A stretch of DNA of 64,000 bases from Erpobdella octoculata (GCA_963978895.1 OZ022240.1:19804406-19868405); one strand, 5' to 3'; shown: positions 1-13,040, numbered from the stretch's first letter. A program made the numbers and translations. Notes: a model not told the origin generated them from the sequence alone.

Positions 1-117
1 CTCATTTGAACTCTCGCCTAACAAGATTTTATGGAGGATCGAAAATCATTTCATCTTTTGAACTGTTTTTATAAGTTGTTTTTTATATTGCTGTATATGT
101 TTTAATCTCGATTTCTC

Positions 118-149
118 TCTTGTTCTCTTTCTCTCTCTCTTTCTTTCTT

Positions 150-201
<52 letters not shown>

Positions 202-210
202 CCCTTTTTT
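118..210. repeat. (CT)n microsatellite in AP-2 intron
   Basis: A run of CT and CTTT units with a nearly pure CT core at about 150-195. It lies in the intron upstream of the AP-2 last exon. The rest of 1-1167 is AT-rich intronic sequence in which I see no exon; a poly-G run sits at about 848-856. Confidence 0.9.
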
Positions 211-1167
211 CTATTGGCGCATGTCATTATCTATTCAAATCCTTAACAGTTCAAACGTGAAAAAGAAACTGTATTTAAAGATGCGCACTTGGCAACAGCT
301 TTCATTTGGACACAAGTGAACATTTTAGCCTTCCGGTCACGTGCCTCAAAAAAATGGCGGACGAACAATTTGTCTACTGCGTCGTTAACAATGTGCGCGA
401 CAGCCTTTGAGACACGCCTACCTTTCGAGAGTTTCTATTTATTTTTTTATTTCTTTTCTTTTGATCTTTTTGAATTTTTTATTTCTTACAAATAAAAAGC
501 TTCAAGTTTATTCTAAATTTTGTTATTCATGATTAAAAAATTAAATTTGTAATTTTATTTAGTTATTATAACTATTATTATTATTACTTATATAACAAAT
601 CTGACAAACACAAAATCTAATAAAACGGTACAAACTATTTTAAGAACCACTAACTTTGTTCCGAGTGGCTAAAATCATTTTGAGAGCTGTTTTTGCTGGC
701 ACCCACAGGCTGTGCAACAGAGTTGGGATGAGCTTAAAACCTTTTAAAAATACCCCAGCTACAAAATTGGTACTCAATTTGCTCAACCATAACGAAATGT
801 CTGCCTCAAGAAAAGTACCTCTGACCTGCAGGTTCAAGTCTCATGCTGGGGGGGGGGTCGCTTACCACTCGGATAAATGTACACGATTTAGAAGGAGTGT
901 ACACTTGCACACTTGCACACATGTCTGTAAATTAATATTATATCAATTCAGCGTCAATTACGAAGCATTAAAATTCTCCGTTATGTTACATTAAATGTTA
1001 ATAATACCTGTATACTAATTGTCCACTCAAGTGAGGAAGATGAAAATAAAAACATAAGTTAGCAATATAATAGTTATACTATTATTTGTATCAAAAGTAT
1101 TTTTTGAAGTTTATATTGAAAATTGTGGCAACTTATAAATTATATTCACATTTTCGCCACATCACAG

Positions 1168-1564
1168 ACACATGGTTAAAGAACTGGTCGACATGCTCAA
1201 CCAAGATCGTTCTCCACTTGGCAACAGTCGCCAACAGCAAACGTCCCCACTCGACCAAACCACCCAGAGAGCACTGACCGGCTTCTCATTGATCACTCAC
1301 GGGTTTGGAGCACCTGCCATAGTGGCTGCCATGAGTGCCATGACAAATTATCTTAATGAAATGCTCAAATGTTTAGAAAAGGGGGTTTCGTCTTCCAACT
1401 GCGCTGCCGCTGCAAACGTGAGCAGTGCTGGAAACAACTCCAGCTGTAGCGTCACAGGAGGAATTGAACTTAGCGACAAGAACAATCACTGCTCCGGTCA
1501 TAACCAAGTTGGTTCGAGTGCTGACATTGGCTTAAAAGAAGAATACAACCAGAGAAAAATATAA
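1168..1564 (+). CDS. TFAP2: Transcription factor AP-2, last coding exon
   Basis: AP-2 proteins are sequence-specific nuclear transcription factors that bind GC-rich sites as dimers through a C-terminal basic plus helix-span-helix domain. This exon encodes the end of that domain: the order KEL, then [10 protein letters not shown], then [11 protein letters not shown], then a helix with [13 protein letters not shown], matches the known C-terminal AP-2 signature very closely. The exon begins after a consensus acceptor (ATCACAG, AG at 1166-1167). The first base completes a split codon and the frame runs to TAA at 1562-1564. After the conserved domain comes a low-complexity tail rich in Ser, Asn and Gly, about 60 residues long, with no recognisable motif. 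The DNA-contacting and activation domains must lie on exons to the left of the window. An ATG at 1172 is in frame but internal, so it is not the protein start. Which AP-2 paralogue this is cannot be decided from one exon. Confidence 0.93.
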
Positions 1565-1708
1565 AGATTCGATATAATTTGACGAAGATGCCAAATGTAC
1601 GATCATATCCAAATGATGAAATTGAAAAAAATTTGTCTCCATGTTTATTTATCATGCAATTCATAATTTTTTATTATCATTGTATCTTTATAAATTCAAT
1701 ATCTTTTT

Positions 1709-1714
1709 AATAAA
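1709..1714 (+). promoter_or_regulatory. Candidate poly(A) signal of AP-2 gene
   Basis: AATAAA lies 145 bases after the AP-2 stop codon in AT-rich DNA. It is the first canonical hexamer downstream of the stop. Such hexamers are common by chance in this composition, so the call rests on position. Confidence 0.4.
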
Positions 1715-1749
1715 AGCTACGTTTTAGTGTAGAAAAGTTTAAATACACG

Positions 1750-2123
1750 TTGTTTCATTCCGTTGAATTAAAAGTATTTAAATATTTATATTTATAATTT
1801 AAAGTAATTTATTTTACATTTATCTTTTACCAACTCTTCCTGTCTTTGATTTTTTATATTTTCAGTATTATGCAATTTAGAGATACGAAAGTTAAATTTC
1901 TATTTTATTTAATTATTTTATTTGACAATTACTTTTGGCGTCGACTTTCACACAAGCGAACCTCTTTGGTTTTTGTTAATATTTTGATTAAAAAAGGTTC
2001 TTTTTCTTGTTTTTTTCATTTACTACTGTTGTTTATAAAGTTAATTATCTATTACATAAAAGTGCTAAAATTAATGCAAATATTTAAATTCTTAAAAAAG
2101 TAAATGTGTAAAGTATATTACAA
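1750..2123. other. AT-rich intergenic DNA, no feature seen
   Basis: Very AT-rich sequence between the AP-2 3' end and the first Helitron. The open stretch at 1846-2103 is low-complexity Phe, Leu and Ile coding from T-rich DNA and is not credible as a gene. Confidence 0.6.
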
Positions 2124-3250
2124 CTAGCAGTGCCCGTAGCGGATTCGCTCGCATGAAATTAGAGAGTTTGAACCGTGCATCCATAGTAGAGATCATTTTT
2201 TTAGGTCTCGGCTCGGTCCGTCGACAAATTAGCCCAGCCCGTTTTAAAAACCGAAATTCCTGGTCCGGCACGGCCTGTCTAATATGAGCCCGGCCCGTTT
2301 TTACAGGCCTAGAAGTTCTATATACTTGATGAAAAACTTCGGCCTATCCCACCTTGACTTCAGGTTTAGCCCGGCCCGTCTGAACACCCTAAAATCACTA
2401 AAATGTCTATATACTTGGTTAAAAATCTCGGCCCGTCCCACCTTGATTTAAGGTTTGGGCAAGGCCGTATGAAGACCCTAAAATAACGGTTTGGCCCGTC
2501 CGTCCGGTGATAAACTGATCTCATCTACTTTTAACCGGCACAAAACCTCAAAATACTAATTTTCACATCTGTAGCACTTACAGTTTTTGAGTATCAGTTA
2601 TTTTAAAATCAAATAACCTTTTTTCCACTTCACATTTGAGGTCCTGAAAACCAAATTTTCAAAAAATGGTGAAACACGTATATCATTATTTTTAGAGTAG
2701 AAACTAAATACTAATTTTACTTTTGTAGCATTTACAGTTTTTGAGTAGCAGTTACTTTAAAAACCAAGTAACCCTATTTTCCACCCCATATTTGAAGTCC
2801 TGGAAACCAAATTTTCAAAAAATGGTAAAACACGTATATCATTATTTCTGGAGTAGAAACCAAATACTAATTTTTACTCCTGTAGCATCTACAGTTTTCG
2901 AGTAGCAGTTACATTAAAAACCAAATAACCCAATTTTCCACCCCACATTTGAGGTCCTGGAAACCGAATTTTCAAAAAATGGTGAAACACGTTTTTTTTA
3001 TTTTTCAAGAAGAATCCATATATTAAATTTCAAAATCTCTTCATTTTTGGTTTTCGAGATATACATTGTTTTAGAAAAAAGTTTGTTTTCCAGTTTCTTC
3101 CCCTCAGGAGCAAAAATTTTCAAAAATCCTTTCTTAGTGGATGCTTACGCAATAAAAGTACTATAAGTTCCAAATTTCACGTTCCTAGGATGAGGCGTTT
3201 GAGCTCGGCGTTGATTATCAGTCAGTCAGGACATGTTCTTTTATATATAT
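2124..3250 (-). mobile_element. Non-autonomous Helitron, family E, copy E1
   Basis: Read on the minus strand it starts in a TATATATAAAAGAAC terminus and ends in GCACTGCTAG followed by T, the CTRR-T type end of Helitrons. It is an inverted, diverged copy of the element at 3521-4804. It contains about three tandem units of roughly 158 bp, marked by a recurring CAnATTTGAnGTCCTG motif near 2626, 2782 and 2942, and a shorter GGCCCG-rich tandem repeat at about 2180-2500. No Rep or helicase coding sequence is visible. Its 5' end abuts the 3' end of the next Helitron at 3251, so the leading TC has been lost or overwritten. Confidence 0.7.
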
Positions 3251-3251
3251 A

Positions 3252-5599
3252 CTAGCTGGGTTACCCGGCGTTGCCCGGGGAATTTAAAGGTTTTTTTATC
3301 GTTTTTCTCTCTGGCTCCCGTTTCCTTAACCGCTCGTTTGCCCGGGCATCTTTGCATCTATTGAAACATTTATGCAGATACTTTTGATTTTTAATTAAAA
3401 GAAATACAACAAACACATACAGTCATTTTATTGCAAAGCTTTCTGATACACAATGTTTTTTGTTTTTCCATAAGGTGCATTAATAGTTATACTATTATAC
3501 TTAAAATACATTAATAGTTATCTATATATATAAAAGAACATGTCCTGACTGACTGACAGATGACTGACTGATAATCAACGCCGAGCTCAAACGCCTCATC
3601 CTAGGAACGTGAAATTTGGAACTTATATTACTTTTATAGCGGAAACATCCGCTAAGAAAGAATTTTTGAAAATTTTGCTCCTGAGGGGAAAAAACTGGAA
3701 AACAAACTTTTTTCTAAACATTTTTTCTAAAAAATTTTTCTGAAATTTGGTATATAGATTCTTTTGGAAAAATAAAAAGATACGTGTTTCACCGTTTTTT
3801 GAAAATTCGGTTTCCCGGACCTCAAATGTGGGTTGGAAAATTGAGTTATTTGGTTTTTAAAGTAGCTTCTACTCAAAAACTGTTAATGCTACAGGAGTAA
3901 AAATTAGTATTTAGTTTCTACTCCAAAAATAATGAAATACGTGTTTTAGCATTTTTTGAAAATTTGGTTTCCAGGACTTCAAATGTTGGGTGGAAAATAG
4001 GGCTGTTTGTCTTTTATAGTAACTGCTACTCAAAAACAGTAAATACCACAGATGTAAAAATTATTATTTAGTTTCTTTTCTAAAAATAAAGATATACGTG
4101 TTTCACCATTTTTCACAAATTTGGTTTCCCGGACCTCAAATGTGGGTTGGAAAATTGGGTTATTTGGTTTTTAAAGTAGCTGCTACTCAAAAACTGTGAA
4201 TGCTACAGGAGTAAAAATTAGTATTTAGTTTCTACTTCAAAAATAATGAAATACGTGTTTTAGCATTTTTTGAAAATTTGGTTTCCAGGACCTCAAATGT
4301 GGGGTGGAAATAAGGGTTATTTGATTTCAAAATAACTGCTACTCAAAAACTGTAAGTGCTACAAATGTAAAAATTAGTATTTTGAAGTTTTGTGCCGGTT
4401 AAAAGTAGCTAAGTCCAGTTTATCACCGGCCGGGTCAAGCCTTTATTTTAGAGTCTTCACACGGGCCAGGCCAAACCTTAAATCAAAGTGGGACGGGCCG
4501 AGATTTTTCACCAAGTATATAGATGTTTTAGTGATTTTAGGGTTTTATTTGGGCCGGGCTAAACCTGAAGTCAAGGTGGGACGGGCCGAAGTTTTTCATC
4601 AAGTATATAGAACTTCTAGGCCTGTAAAAAGGGGCCGGGCCTAATTCAGACGGGCTGTGCCGGGCCAGGAGTTCGGGTTTTTAAAACGGGCTGGGCTAAG
4701 TTGTCGACGGGCCTAGCCGAGACCTAAACAATTGATTTCTACTATGGATGCACTGTTCAAACTCTCTAATTTCATGCGAGCGAAGCCGCTACGGGCACTG
4801 CTAGTATTGATATACTCACTCACAATAAATTTTTCAATTTTCTTGTCTGTAAGCACAAAATAATATCTGTTAGACTAAAAGTAGCACAAAATAATATCTG
4901 TTAGAGGTTAGAGTGGTTAGATTGGTTAGAGTGGTTAGACTGGTAGAGCGATAATGATAGCCTGACACACAACGACCGAAACAATTTACAATTTAATATA
5001 TACACAACAATAATTAACAATTAAATAATATAAAAATAGTAGCCTAAGTAAATAATATAAGAATAGTAGCCTAAGTTTTTAAATTACTTTGATTTCGAGA
5101 AACCGAGACGATAAACAGCGAATGTAAACAAAACATAGCTCTGATACAATAGCGAAAATATTTAAAAAAATTAATTTTCTAAAACATTCAAAAACATTTG
5201 AACGATATACAGTAATTAAAAAAATAATAGTATAGTATATAGTATATTATATATTACTTTTGATATATTGATATAATTGATATAAGTAAAATAATACTCA
5301 CTTTTGATTTTGAGAAATCGCGACAACCAACAACGACGGAACAGAAGTCGAAAGCAACCCTAAGCTCGTTAAGCCGCGATATAATTGCATAGATAAAATA
5401 TTTCTAAAAATTAATTTTCTAAAATTGCATAGATAAAATATTTCTAAAAATTAATTTTCTAAAAACATTCAAAACAATTTTTTTAAATAAATGAGATTAT
5501 TTGTTAGGTGGTAAATGTTTATTATGTAAAATTTCGTGCAAATCCCTTCATTGGTTTTGGCGTTATTAATGAACATACGTTGCCTTTTATATATATAGA
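3252..5599 (-). mobile_element. Composite non-autonomous Helitron, copy R1
   Basis: Read on the minus strand, the 3' end has a hairpin CCCGG-GCAACG-CCGGG, then TAACCCAG, then CTAG followed by T. That is the classic Helitron 3' structure. The 5' end is TC followed by a TATATATA tract (plus-strand GA at 5598-5599, next base T). No target-site duplication is expected for Helitrons and none is seen. There is no Rep/helicase coding sequence. A second Helitron (3521-4804) is nested inside on the opposite strand. The same composite recurs at 26788 and 50334. R1 differs from both at 3642 (G versus T), 3661 (A versus G) and 3766 (G versus T). Confidence 0.78.
3521..4804 (+). mobile_element. Nested non-autonomous Helitron, family E, copy E2
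   Basis: It starts with TCTATATATATAAAAG after an A, and ends GGGCACTGCTAG before a T, so it fits Helitron insertion between A and T. A short stem AGCG-AAGC-CGCT lies just before the 3' end. Inside are about four tandem units of roughly 157 bp, recognised by a CTCAAATGTGGG-type motif near 3820, 3977, 4134 and 4291, plus GGGCCGGG-rich repeats at about 4430-4700. The open frame at 4390-4644 is a by-product of these repeats. It is the inverse of E1 and is nested in the R1 Helitron. Confidence 0.75.
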
Positions 5600-6700
<1,101 letters not shown>

Positions 6701-6844
6701 CCTCAGGGTCAAAAGTAAAACGAGAAAAGTAAACAAACAGAAAGAACCGAAATTATCAAAGAATTAGCACACTAACAAAAGAAAAAACCGAAAAAACACT
6801 CTACCTATCAAATCAAAAGAATATAAAATTTATACTATTGGAAA
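6701..6844. other. Penelope-like tail/head junction spacer
   Basis: AT-rich non-coding DNA between the stop codon of the GIY-YIG tail and the head ATG. It would correspond to the pseudo-LTR junction of tandem Penelope-like copies. Confidence 0.45.
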
Positions 6845-7495
6845 TCAATTTTTGCGCTTTCGCTGTGTTATATTAGAAGAGACAAGAATTTCCTCAGATA
6901 CTATACAATGAGATTCGTCAGGAGCAGCCTCAACAGCCAAAGTATTTGTGTCAGAGGACGAGTCAGAAGTATCATCATTTATGTTATCCTCGTCGTTAGA
7001 AGGAATACAGGATAACCGATGCATATTGCTTTCTTTGACACCGAATAAGTGGAGAATCTGTGGAAATTTATCAAATTGTTTATTAATTGCGGGTCTCATT
7101 AATAAGATATAGAGAGCCCCTTTAATTTTCAGCCGGAAAGAGTCGGATTCACTTGTTAAAATCAAAACACCTTCTTCAAGTTCTTTTCGTGTTAGCTTTT
7201 TCAAATGAATACATTCATAATGATTAAGAATACTCCCAAACTGGAGATGCATCGTGAGTCTCCTTGACAACGTAGTGGTAGTGTGACCAATGTATGTATC
7301 CACCTTACAATGTGGAATAGAACATTTGAAATGGTACACCACGTGACTTTGTTGCAACGGGTCAGTGATACTTGTTCTATCATTCTTGATGACCAAATTG
7401 AAAAGTTTCATGTTTTTGTAATAAATATATAAACCCAGTTTATTCCTGACAGGGTCTATAACAGAAACTTCCTTTTTTATTATCTTCTTTATAAT

Positions 7496-7497
<2 letters not shown>
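6845..7497 (-). pseudogene. Penelope-like element, C-terminal GIY-YIG endonuclease tail
   Basis: The minus-strand frame is open from the edge of a TA repeat (about 7497) to the stop at 6845-6847. It begins ...RNKLGLYIYYKN, then VVYHFKC (the GIY position), then TYIGHTTTTLSRRLTMH (YIG plus the conserved Arg), then a Cys/His-bearing stretch and ALYILLMRPAIN. This is the endonuclease end of Penelope-like retroelements, which cut target DNA for reverse transcription. The Glu expected just before Ala-Leu appears to be Gly (residue 98 counted from the Met at 7411), so the nuclease is probably dead; this rests on my recall of the family. The reverse transcriptase part is missing, cut off at the TA repeat. 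An acidic, Ser-rich tail of about 60 residues follows the domain. Confidence 0.85.

Positions 7498-7549
<52 letters not shown>
7498..7549. repeat. (TA)n microsatellite
   Basis: Pure TA run that borders the 5'-truncated Penelope-like tail on one side and a Helitron end on the other. It is 6 bp shorter in the second block. Confidence 0.95.
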
Positions 7550-7552
<3 letters not shown>

Positions 7553-7922
7553 GACTGTCTGTCTGTATGTCCTTTATGCATTGCTACACCATTCATCCGA
7601 TCGTAATGAAATTTTCACACAACCTTGAGAGTCAATTGGGAAAGGTTTTTGTGCAAAAAACTAAGATCGGTCACAAAGTGAGCGGTGCGGGAGCGGGAGA
7701 GCGAACGAGAACGGAATAGCGAGCGGGAATGCGAACTGGAAAATGAACGTGAACGGGAACGGGAGAACAAGGCGGAACGGGAAAGTCACCGGGATCGGGA
7801 AAGGGAGAGGAAGCGGGAGAGCAACCGGAACGGGAGAGCAAGCGAGGAAGGAAACGGGAGCGAGAGAGAAAAACGATAGAAAAACCTCTGCAAACCCCGG
7901 GCAACGCCGGATACCCCGCTAG
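7550..7922 (+). mobile_element. Short non-autonomous Helitron, 3' end intact
   Basis: It starts TATATAAATGACTGTCTGTCTG and ends in CCCGG-GCAACG-CCGGATACCCCG then CTAG followed by T. The terminal hairpin is nearly the same as that of the composite Helitron, so they belong to related families. The interior is a GCGGGAGAGCGAACG-type purine-rich minisatellite (about 7680-7870), which creates spurious Glu/Arg-rich frames. Confidence 0.72.
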
Positions 7923-7938
7923 TTGAAAATATTTATAT

Positions 7939-8575
7939 ACTTTTGCTTCCAATGCACTAAGAAATATATAATTTCTTTTGTGGTATCCGATTATATCTCA
8001 TAAATATTTTGACCACAGAAGCGGCGCTTCAGCAAAATCTTGGGGGCGAAGATTTTTAAAATTCAACCTAGAAAATTTTCAAACTCAAATGATCATGCCA
8101 ATATACACTGTATTTTGTATTTTCATGTAAAACATCCTACTAATTAAAAAACAGTATACAAAAATATTAACTTTTATTTAATATTGAACGCAGACAAAAA
8201 ACGTTTAAATTATGAATGTAACAAAGGGTATCTAAAAGATTGAAAAATATTAGCAGAGATATATGATATAACTAAGTAGATATAATTCAAAATGTATAAA
8301 AAAACATTACGTTTATCAACTAATCTAAATAAATAAGCTAATAAAAATATTTTTTATATTTGGTGGAAAAATCTTGGGGGAGGGTCATCGCCTCCTCCCA
8401 GTCCCCTCAATCGCCGCCTCTGTTTGATTGAGGACGTTCATTTTTTACAAACTTTTTCAATCAAACATAAAATGAACGTCCCACGCTTTTATATTTTGTC
8501 AAAATATTTAAGAGATATAATCGGATAACACAAAAGAAAGTATTTCTTCCTGCTTAGTGCATTTAGAAGTAAAGG
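7939..8575. mobile_element. Palindromic MITE-like element with about 75-bp inverted arms
   Basis: The left arm (7939-8013) and right arm (8499-8575) are imperfect inverted repeats sharing AATGCACTAAG and, in the interior, ATCCGATTATATCTC. A 13-bp perfect hairpin, GGACGTTCATTTT with its complement, lies inside the right half at 8432-8481. No coding capacity. The element was split by the insertion at 8016-8422. Confidence 0.6.
8016..8422. mobile_element. hAT-like MITE nested in palindromic element
   Basis: Ends are CAGAAGCGGCG on the left and, inverted, CAGAGGCGGCG on the right. The 8-base flanks TTTGACCA and TTTGATTG share their first five bases, and the three mismatches are transitions. This fits a decayed 8-bp hAT target duplication. 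The interior has GGGGG-rich subterminal sequence and no open frame. Confidence 0.6.
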
Positions 8576-10120
8576 TGTAATTTAAAATTGTTTTTATATA
8601 ATTTTACTTTTTTTACTCGTTTCAGTTTTTAGGCAAAATTCTTGAGTGAATGAGAAAAATCATCATATTGGCAATTGGAGTTGCTCTAGAATAAAAGACT
8701 TTAATTTTTTTTAGCTCTAAACCGTTGGGCAGATTCCATAAACCTTGTAGACAAAACTTTTTTTGGCGTCGGGAACCCATAATATCTTAAAAAATGGACG
8801 TGTTACAGACGCCAAAATATGTTCCTTTGGCATAACGCCCATTTCAAACAAAAACTCAAATCGGATCTTTAAACATTTAAGGATTGCAGATGCAAAGGGC
8901 TTAAAATGCGCAAGTGGACCGTTGAGAATCAATTGCAGTGAGTTCTGTATGGTTAATAAGATAACAATATTTTTCATCTTGAAGAATATCAATGGCTGCA
9001 GTGAGTGGTTACCTATTTTTCTAAGAATTCAAACTCGATGTCTTTGAAAAGTGGCAAAGACAGGGCTACATACAGCTCTTTTATTTTTACTTTAAACTCA
9101 ATGAACCGGCAAACAATTTTCTACTGTTAGTTCCATCTGGTTGCACAAGGAAGTAAATGAACCATTATCAGTAACAGTGGCATCCATCTCATATTTCATA
9201 AATATATCCAACAACATTTCGGCCCTGGAGTCATACTTGTTATAGGGTAGAGACACCAAAAAGTACCGTGCGTTTAGTACTTTTATTTTTCTTGAAATGG
9301 CAACACAACTGCCACTTGTCAGTAAGACAAGTCATGACAAAGTATTGGACAACTCGCTTCGCCAAGGTATATATTTCGAATGATATAGCTAACAAGTATA
9401 GCTAACAAGTATAGGAAAAAACGAGTTTTTCAACACAAACTTTTATTTCAAATACACTCGATTTAGAAATACGAAAGATGTTCAAATTAGATTTTTTAAT
9501 CGAATCATGTATTGTCATCCAATATAAAGCTATGCTGAAAGTTGCAGCTCCCTAGCTTGTCAAAAAGCTGGTTAAATTTTACTTGCAAGATTTGCGTACA
9601 GAGAAATCCACACACACATAAACAGAGATTGTAACCTAAATAAAAGTTTGTAAAAATAGATTTCCGAAGTGTTTGATCTTAAATTTTAACATTTTCAAAC
9701 ATGGTTTGTATGATTTGCAACTGATTTTTATGCAATAACTGATATTATACAAAAAACTTGTGTTCCAAATTTTGTTTCTTAACAGAGGTTATGTCGCCAT
9801 TACACACGCTGTCGAAAATTTTGCAGTTCATAACAATCATAACCAAAAGCACGTATTTGGTAAGACGAACACGCACCCAAAGATGGAGCTTATTTGTTGA
9901 AATTCTCTAATAAGCCAAATTATTATATTAAATCAAATTGCGTCACAAGTTTTTTTCGCAAATTACATTTTTTCTTTAATAAAAATTTATTCAATTCATA
10001 ACAGATTTGCTGCTCCACTTAATTTTTATATTTTTCTTATAAAAAGAAGTTTTTAACTAATTACAGAAAGACGGGTGACTAAAAGTTGTCCAAAGTTTTC
10101 AAACGAATTTGAAAAAACTG
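8576..10120. other. Non-coding AT-rich DNA, no gene seen
   Basis: About 1.5 kb without a recognisable coding exon or element terminus. Overlapping short open stretches at 8717-9047 on both strands have no family resemblance. Confidence 0.5.
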
Positions 10121-10138
10121 AACTACACCTTTCCTGGA

Positions 10139-10436
10139 TCAATTTAAAAGAATTACGAATCAATTTAAAAGAAATGCGAATCAATTTAAAAGAAATACAA
10201 ATCAATTTAAAAGAAATAAGAACCAATTTAAAAGAAATACGAATCAATTTAAAAGAAATACGAATCAATTTAAATGAAATACGAACTACACCTTTCCTGG
10301 ATCAATTTAAAAGAAATACAAATCAATTTAAAAGAAATACGAACCAATTTAAAAGAAATACGAATCAATTTAAATGAAATACGAATCAATTTAAAAGAAA
10401 TACGAATCAATTTAAAAGAAATAAAAATAATTTTAA
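10139..10436. repeat. Minisatellite, about 21-bp unit (left arm)
   Basis: Tandem units of the form ATCAATTTAAAAGAAATACG, interrupted at about 10285-10310 by an internal copy of the element's outer end (CTACACCTTTCCTGG). Because 21 is a multiple of three, both strands show periodic open frames (INLKEIR on plus, ISFKLIR on minus). Confidence 0.95.
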
Positions 10437-11790
10437 AATGAAAGCATAAAAATTTATTTTTAACAAAAATATATACGAATATTTATATTTTCTTTAATAC
10501 ACGCTCCGTTGAGTATTACCGCTTATTTGGCGTTAATTAATTTTCGTGCAAAATTCTCAACGTGGCGAAACGCGGGAGAAAAACAACAGTTTTCAGATTT
10601 GTCAGTCATTTTATTTCAGAGACTGACTGCAGATTCGGAAAATCAATCTTCAGAGCCGAAAAATAAAACAACTTAGAACAGAAATCGACGACAGAACAGA
10701 AATAAAAAAACTGACGCAAGCGAATGATCAATCAACCAGACTCAGATTTCATGCATACTTCAAATAAAAACTTAATTGATATAAAAAACCTATTTTGTTT
10801 TTGAATAAAAGTAGCGGTAGCGAGAAGCGCTGAGAACGGTATCCTATCAAAAGAGCGAAAATTTAAGGGCGAAAACAAAAGGGCGAACACAAAAGAGCGA
10901 AACTAAAAAGGGCGAATGCTAAAAAGAGCGCACACTCATAAGAGCGAAAATAAAAAAGGCGAAACTAAAAAGAGCGCACAATAAAAAAGGCGAACATTAA
11001 AAAGGCGAAAACATGAAATGTGAAAACTAAAAATTTAGCCCACACTAGGACACAAACAAACTTTCTTTCTTCTGCTATATCGCTTTCTCTCTCTCTCTCC
11101 ATTTCTCTCTTTCCTTTCTTCCATTTGTGTTTTTCTTACCTCCTTTTTTCTAGATGATGATGATATTGCGGCGGCGTGTTCTAAATGTTTAGTAGATACT
11201 ATAACAGTTAATTTTCTCTTTAACCCCCCCTCTCTCTCTCTCTCTTTCCATATCTTTCTCTTCTCTCTCTTTTTTGTCATCTCTCTTTTTCTCTCATAGC
11301 TTCCTATGAAGATTCCCTCAGGCGAATGTTGCGAACACATTAATAAAACATTAATGCCAGAGGCCATGATCACGCTCGGGAAACTTCCTACCTAATTACC
11401 GTTCAAACATGAAATTCTAGATATGTATTTTTGATACCAAGTTGATTATAGAAAAATTTGCTTACGTAAAAAACTATATATTTTTACAGCTTTTGTGCAA
11501 GAAGTGATGAGCAAATTATACCCAGCAGTGTAGAGCTATAGGCAAAGAAAAATAATATTATAAGCTATATTGTCAAATTAAACTTTAGTTAAAATATTTC
11601 TAGACATTTTAAGTGGGAACAATTTGATCGCGGACATTTTATATAGCGTTAAAAAGTTGAAAAATATACGCAATTAAAATATATGTTTTATCATTAATTT
11701 TTTGATCATGGAACCAAAAGAAAGACAGAGAAAACTTTATTTGTTTGCGTGCGTGCGTGAATGAGAGAAAGAAAATAGAAAGAAAGAGGA

Positions 11791-11825
<35 letters not shown>

Positions 11826-11909
11826 AAAAGAGTAAAAATGTGATATGGCAAAAGAGAGACTTAATTTGTGCACGCGTGGGTGTGTGCATGTGTGTGTTTG
11901 TGTGTGTGT

Positions 11910-12119
<210 letters not shown>

Positions 12120-12167
12120 AAAAACCCGGCAATGGCGAATATCTCAAATGGTTAAATTTTAAATTAC

Positions 12168-12400
12168 TAGCAAAGTTGCTCGGAGTTTTTAGAGTTTTTT
12201 CCATCATTTTTTCTATCGCCTTTTGGTTCCCTCCGTTTCATTTCTTTTCCCGCTTGCTCTCCCGTTTTCGCTCACATGTCCGCCTCTACTCGCTCTCCCG
12301 TTTCCGCTCATTCTCTCACTCCCTCGCTCTTACGCTCCCGCTTGTTTTCCACTCGCTTTTCTTTTTTATTCCTTTGGTCATTTTTATTTCAAGATAACAT
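12168..12400 (-). mobile_element. Decayed Helitron 3' portion
   Basis: ACTAGC at 12168 is followed by a CCGCTTGCTCTCCCG-rich stretch that mirrors, on the opposite strand, the GCGGGAGAGC-rich interior of the Helitron at 7550-7922. The terminal hairpin is degraded. Confidence 0.4.
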
Positions 12401-12840
12401 TTCATATAATTAATAAAAACTTATTTTCGCCTTTTTGACGTTCGCCTTTTTTATTGGGCGCTCTTTTTAGTTTCGCCTTTTTCATTTTCGCTCTTATTAT
12501 CGTGCGCTCTTTTTAGCATTCGCCCTTTTTAGTTTCGCCCTTTTGTTTTCGCCCTTTTGTTTTCGCTCTTATGTTTTCGCCCTTTTGATAGTAAACCCTG
12601 AGAACAGCTAAAAACTGTAGCGGCTCTACCATCAACGATCTTGTCAGCCAGTAGCGCCGCTACCGCTACCTTAAAAATAGCGCCGCTACAACAATAGCGG
12701 TAGCGCGGCGTTACCGCTCTTAACAACCCTGCTCATACCTTCTGGATTGTTGATTCATATATATTGTTTCATAGTTCTTGTTATGTAAAACCTTATTGTA
12801 AAGTTGAGGTAGTTCAAAAGCATCTGGTACAAGAAAGTAC

Positions 12841-13040
12841 TTTTAAATTGATTCGCATTTTTTTAAATTGATTCGTATTTCTTTTAAATTGATTCGTATT
12901 TTTTTTAAATTGATTCGTATTTCTTTTAAATTGATTCGTATTTCTTTTAAATTGATTCGTATTTCTTTTAAATTGATTTGTATTTCTTTTAAATTGATTC
13001 GCATTTCTTTTAAATTGATTCGTAATTCTTTTAAATTGAT
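12841..13040. repeat. Minisatellite, about 21-bp unit (right arm)
   Basis: Tandem CGTATTTCTTTTAAATTGAT units, the inverse complement of the left-arm array at 10139-10436. Confidence 0.95.

Noticed and set aside
640..920. Possible SINE with B-box-like GGTTCAAGTCTC near 831
   Set aside because: No A-box at the right distance and no recognisable SINE body; too weak to annotate.
4390..4644. 84-codon frame repeated identically three times in the window
   Set aside because: It lies within the GC-rich tandem repeats of the nested Helitron; the identity reflects the duplication, not selection on a protein.
7685..7879. Glu/Arg-rich frame (plus) and Pro/Ser-rich frame (minus)
   Set aside because: Low-complexity purine minisatellite inside a short Helitron, also seen decayed at 12168-12400 and 17830-17930.
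10075..10377. Periodic Ile-Asn-Leu-Lys-Glu-Ile frame that looks like a coiled-coil repeat protein
   Set aside because: The unit is a 21-bp minisatellite in both arms of an inverted element, so both strands give open frames. No start context, splice sites or non-repeat domain.
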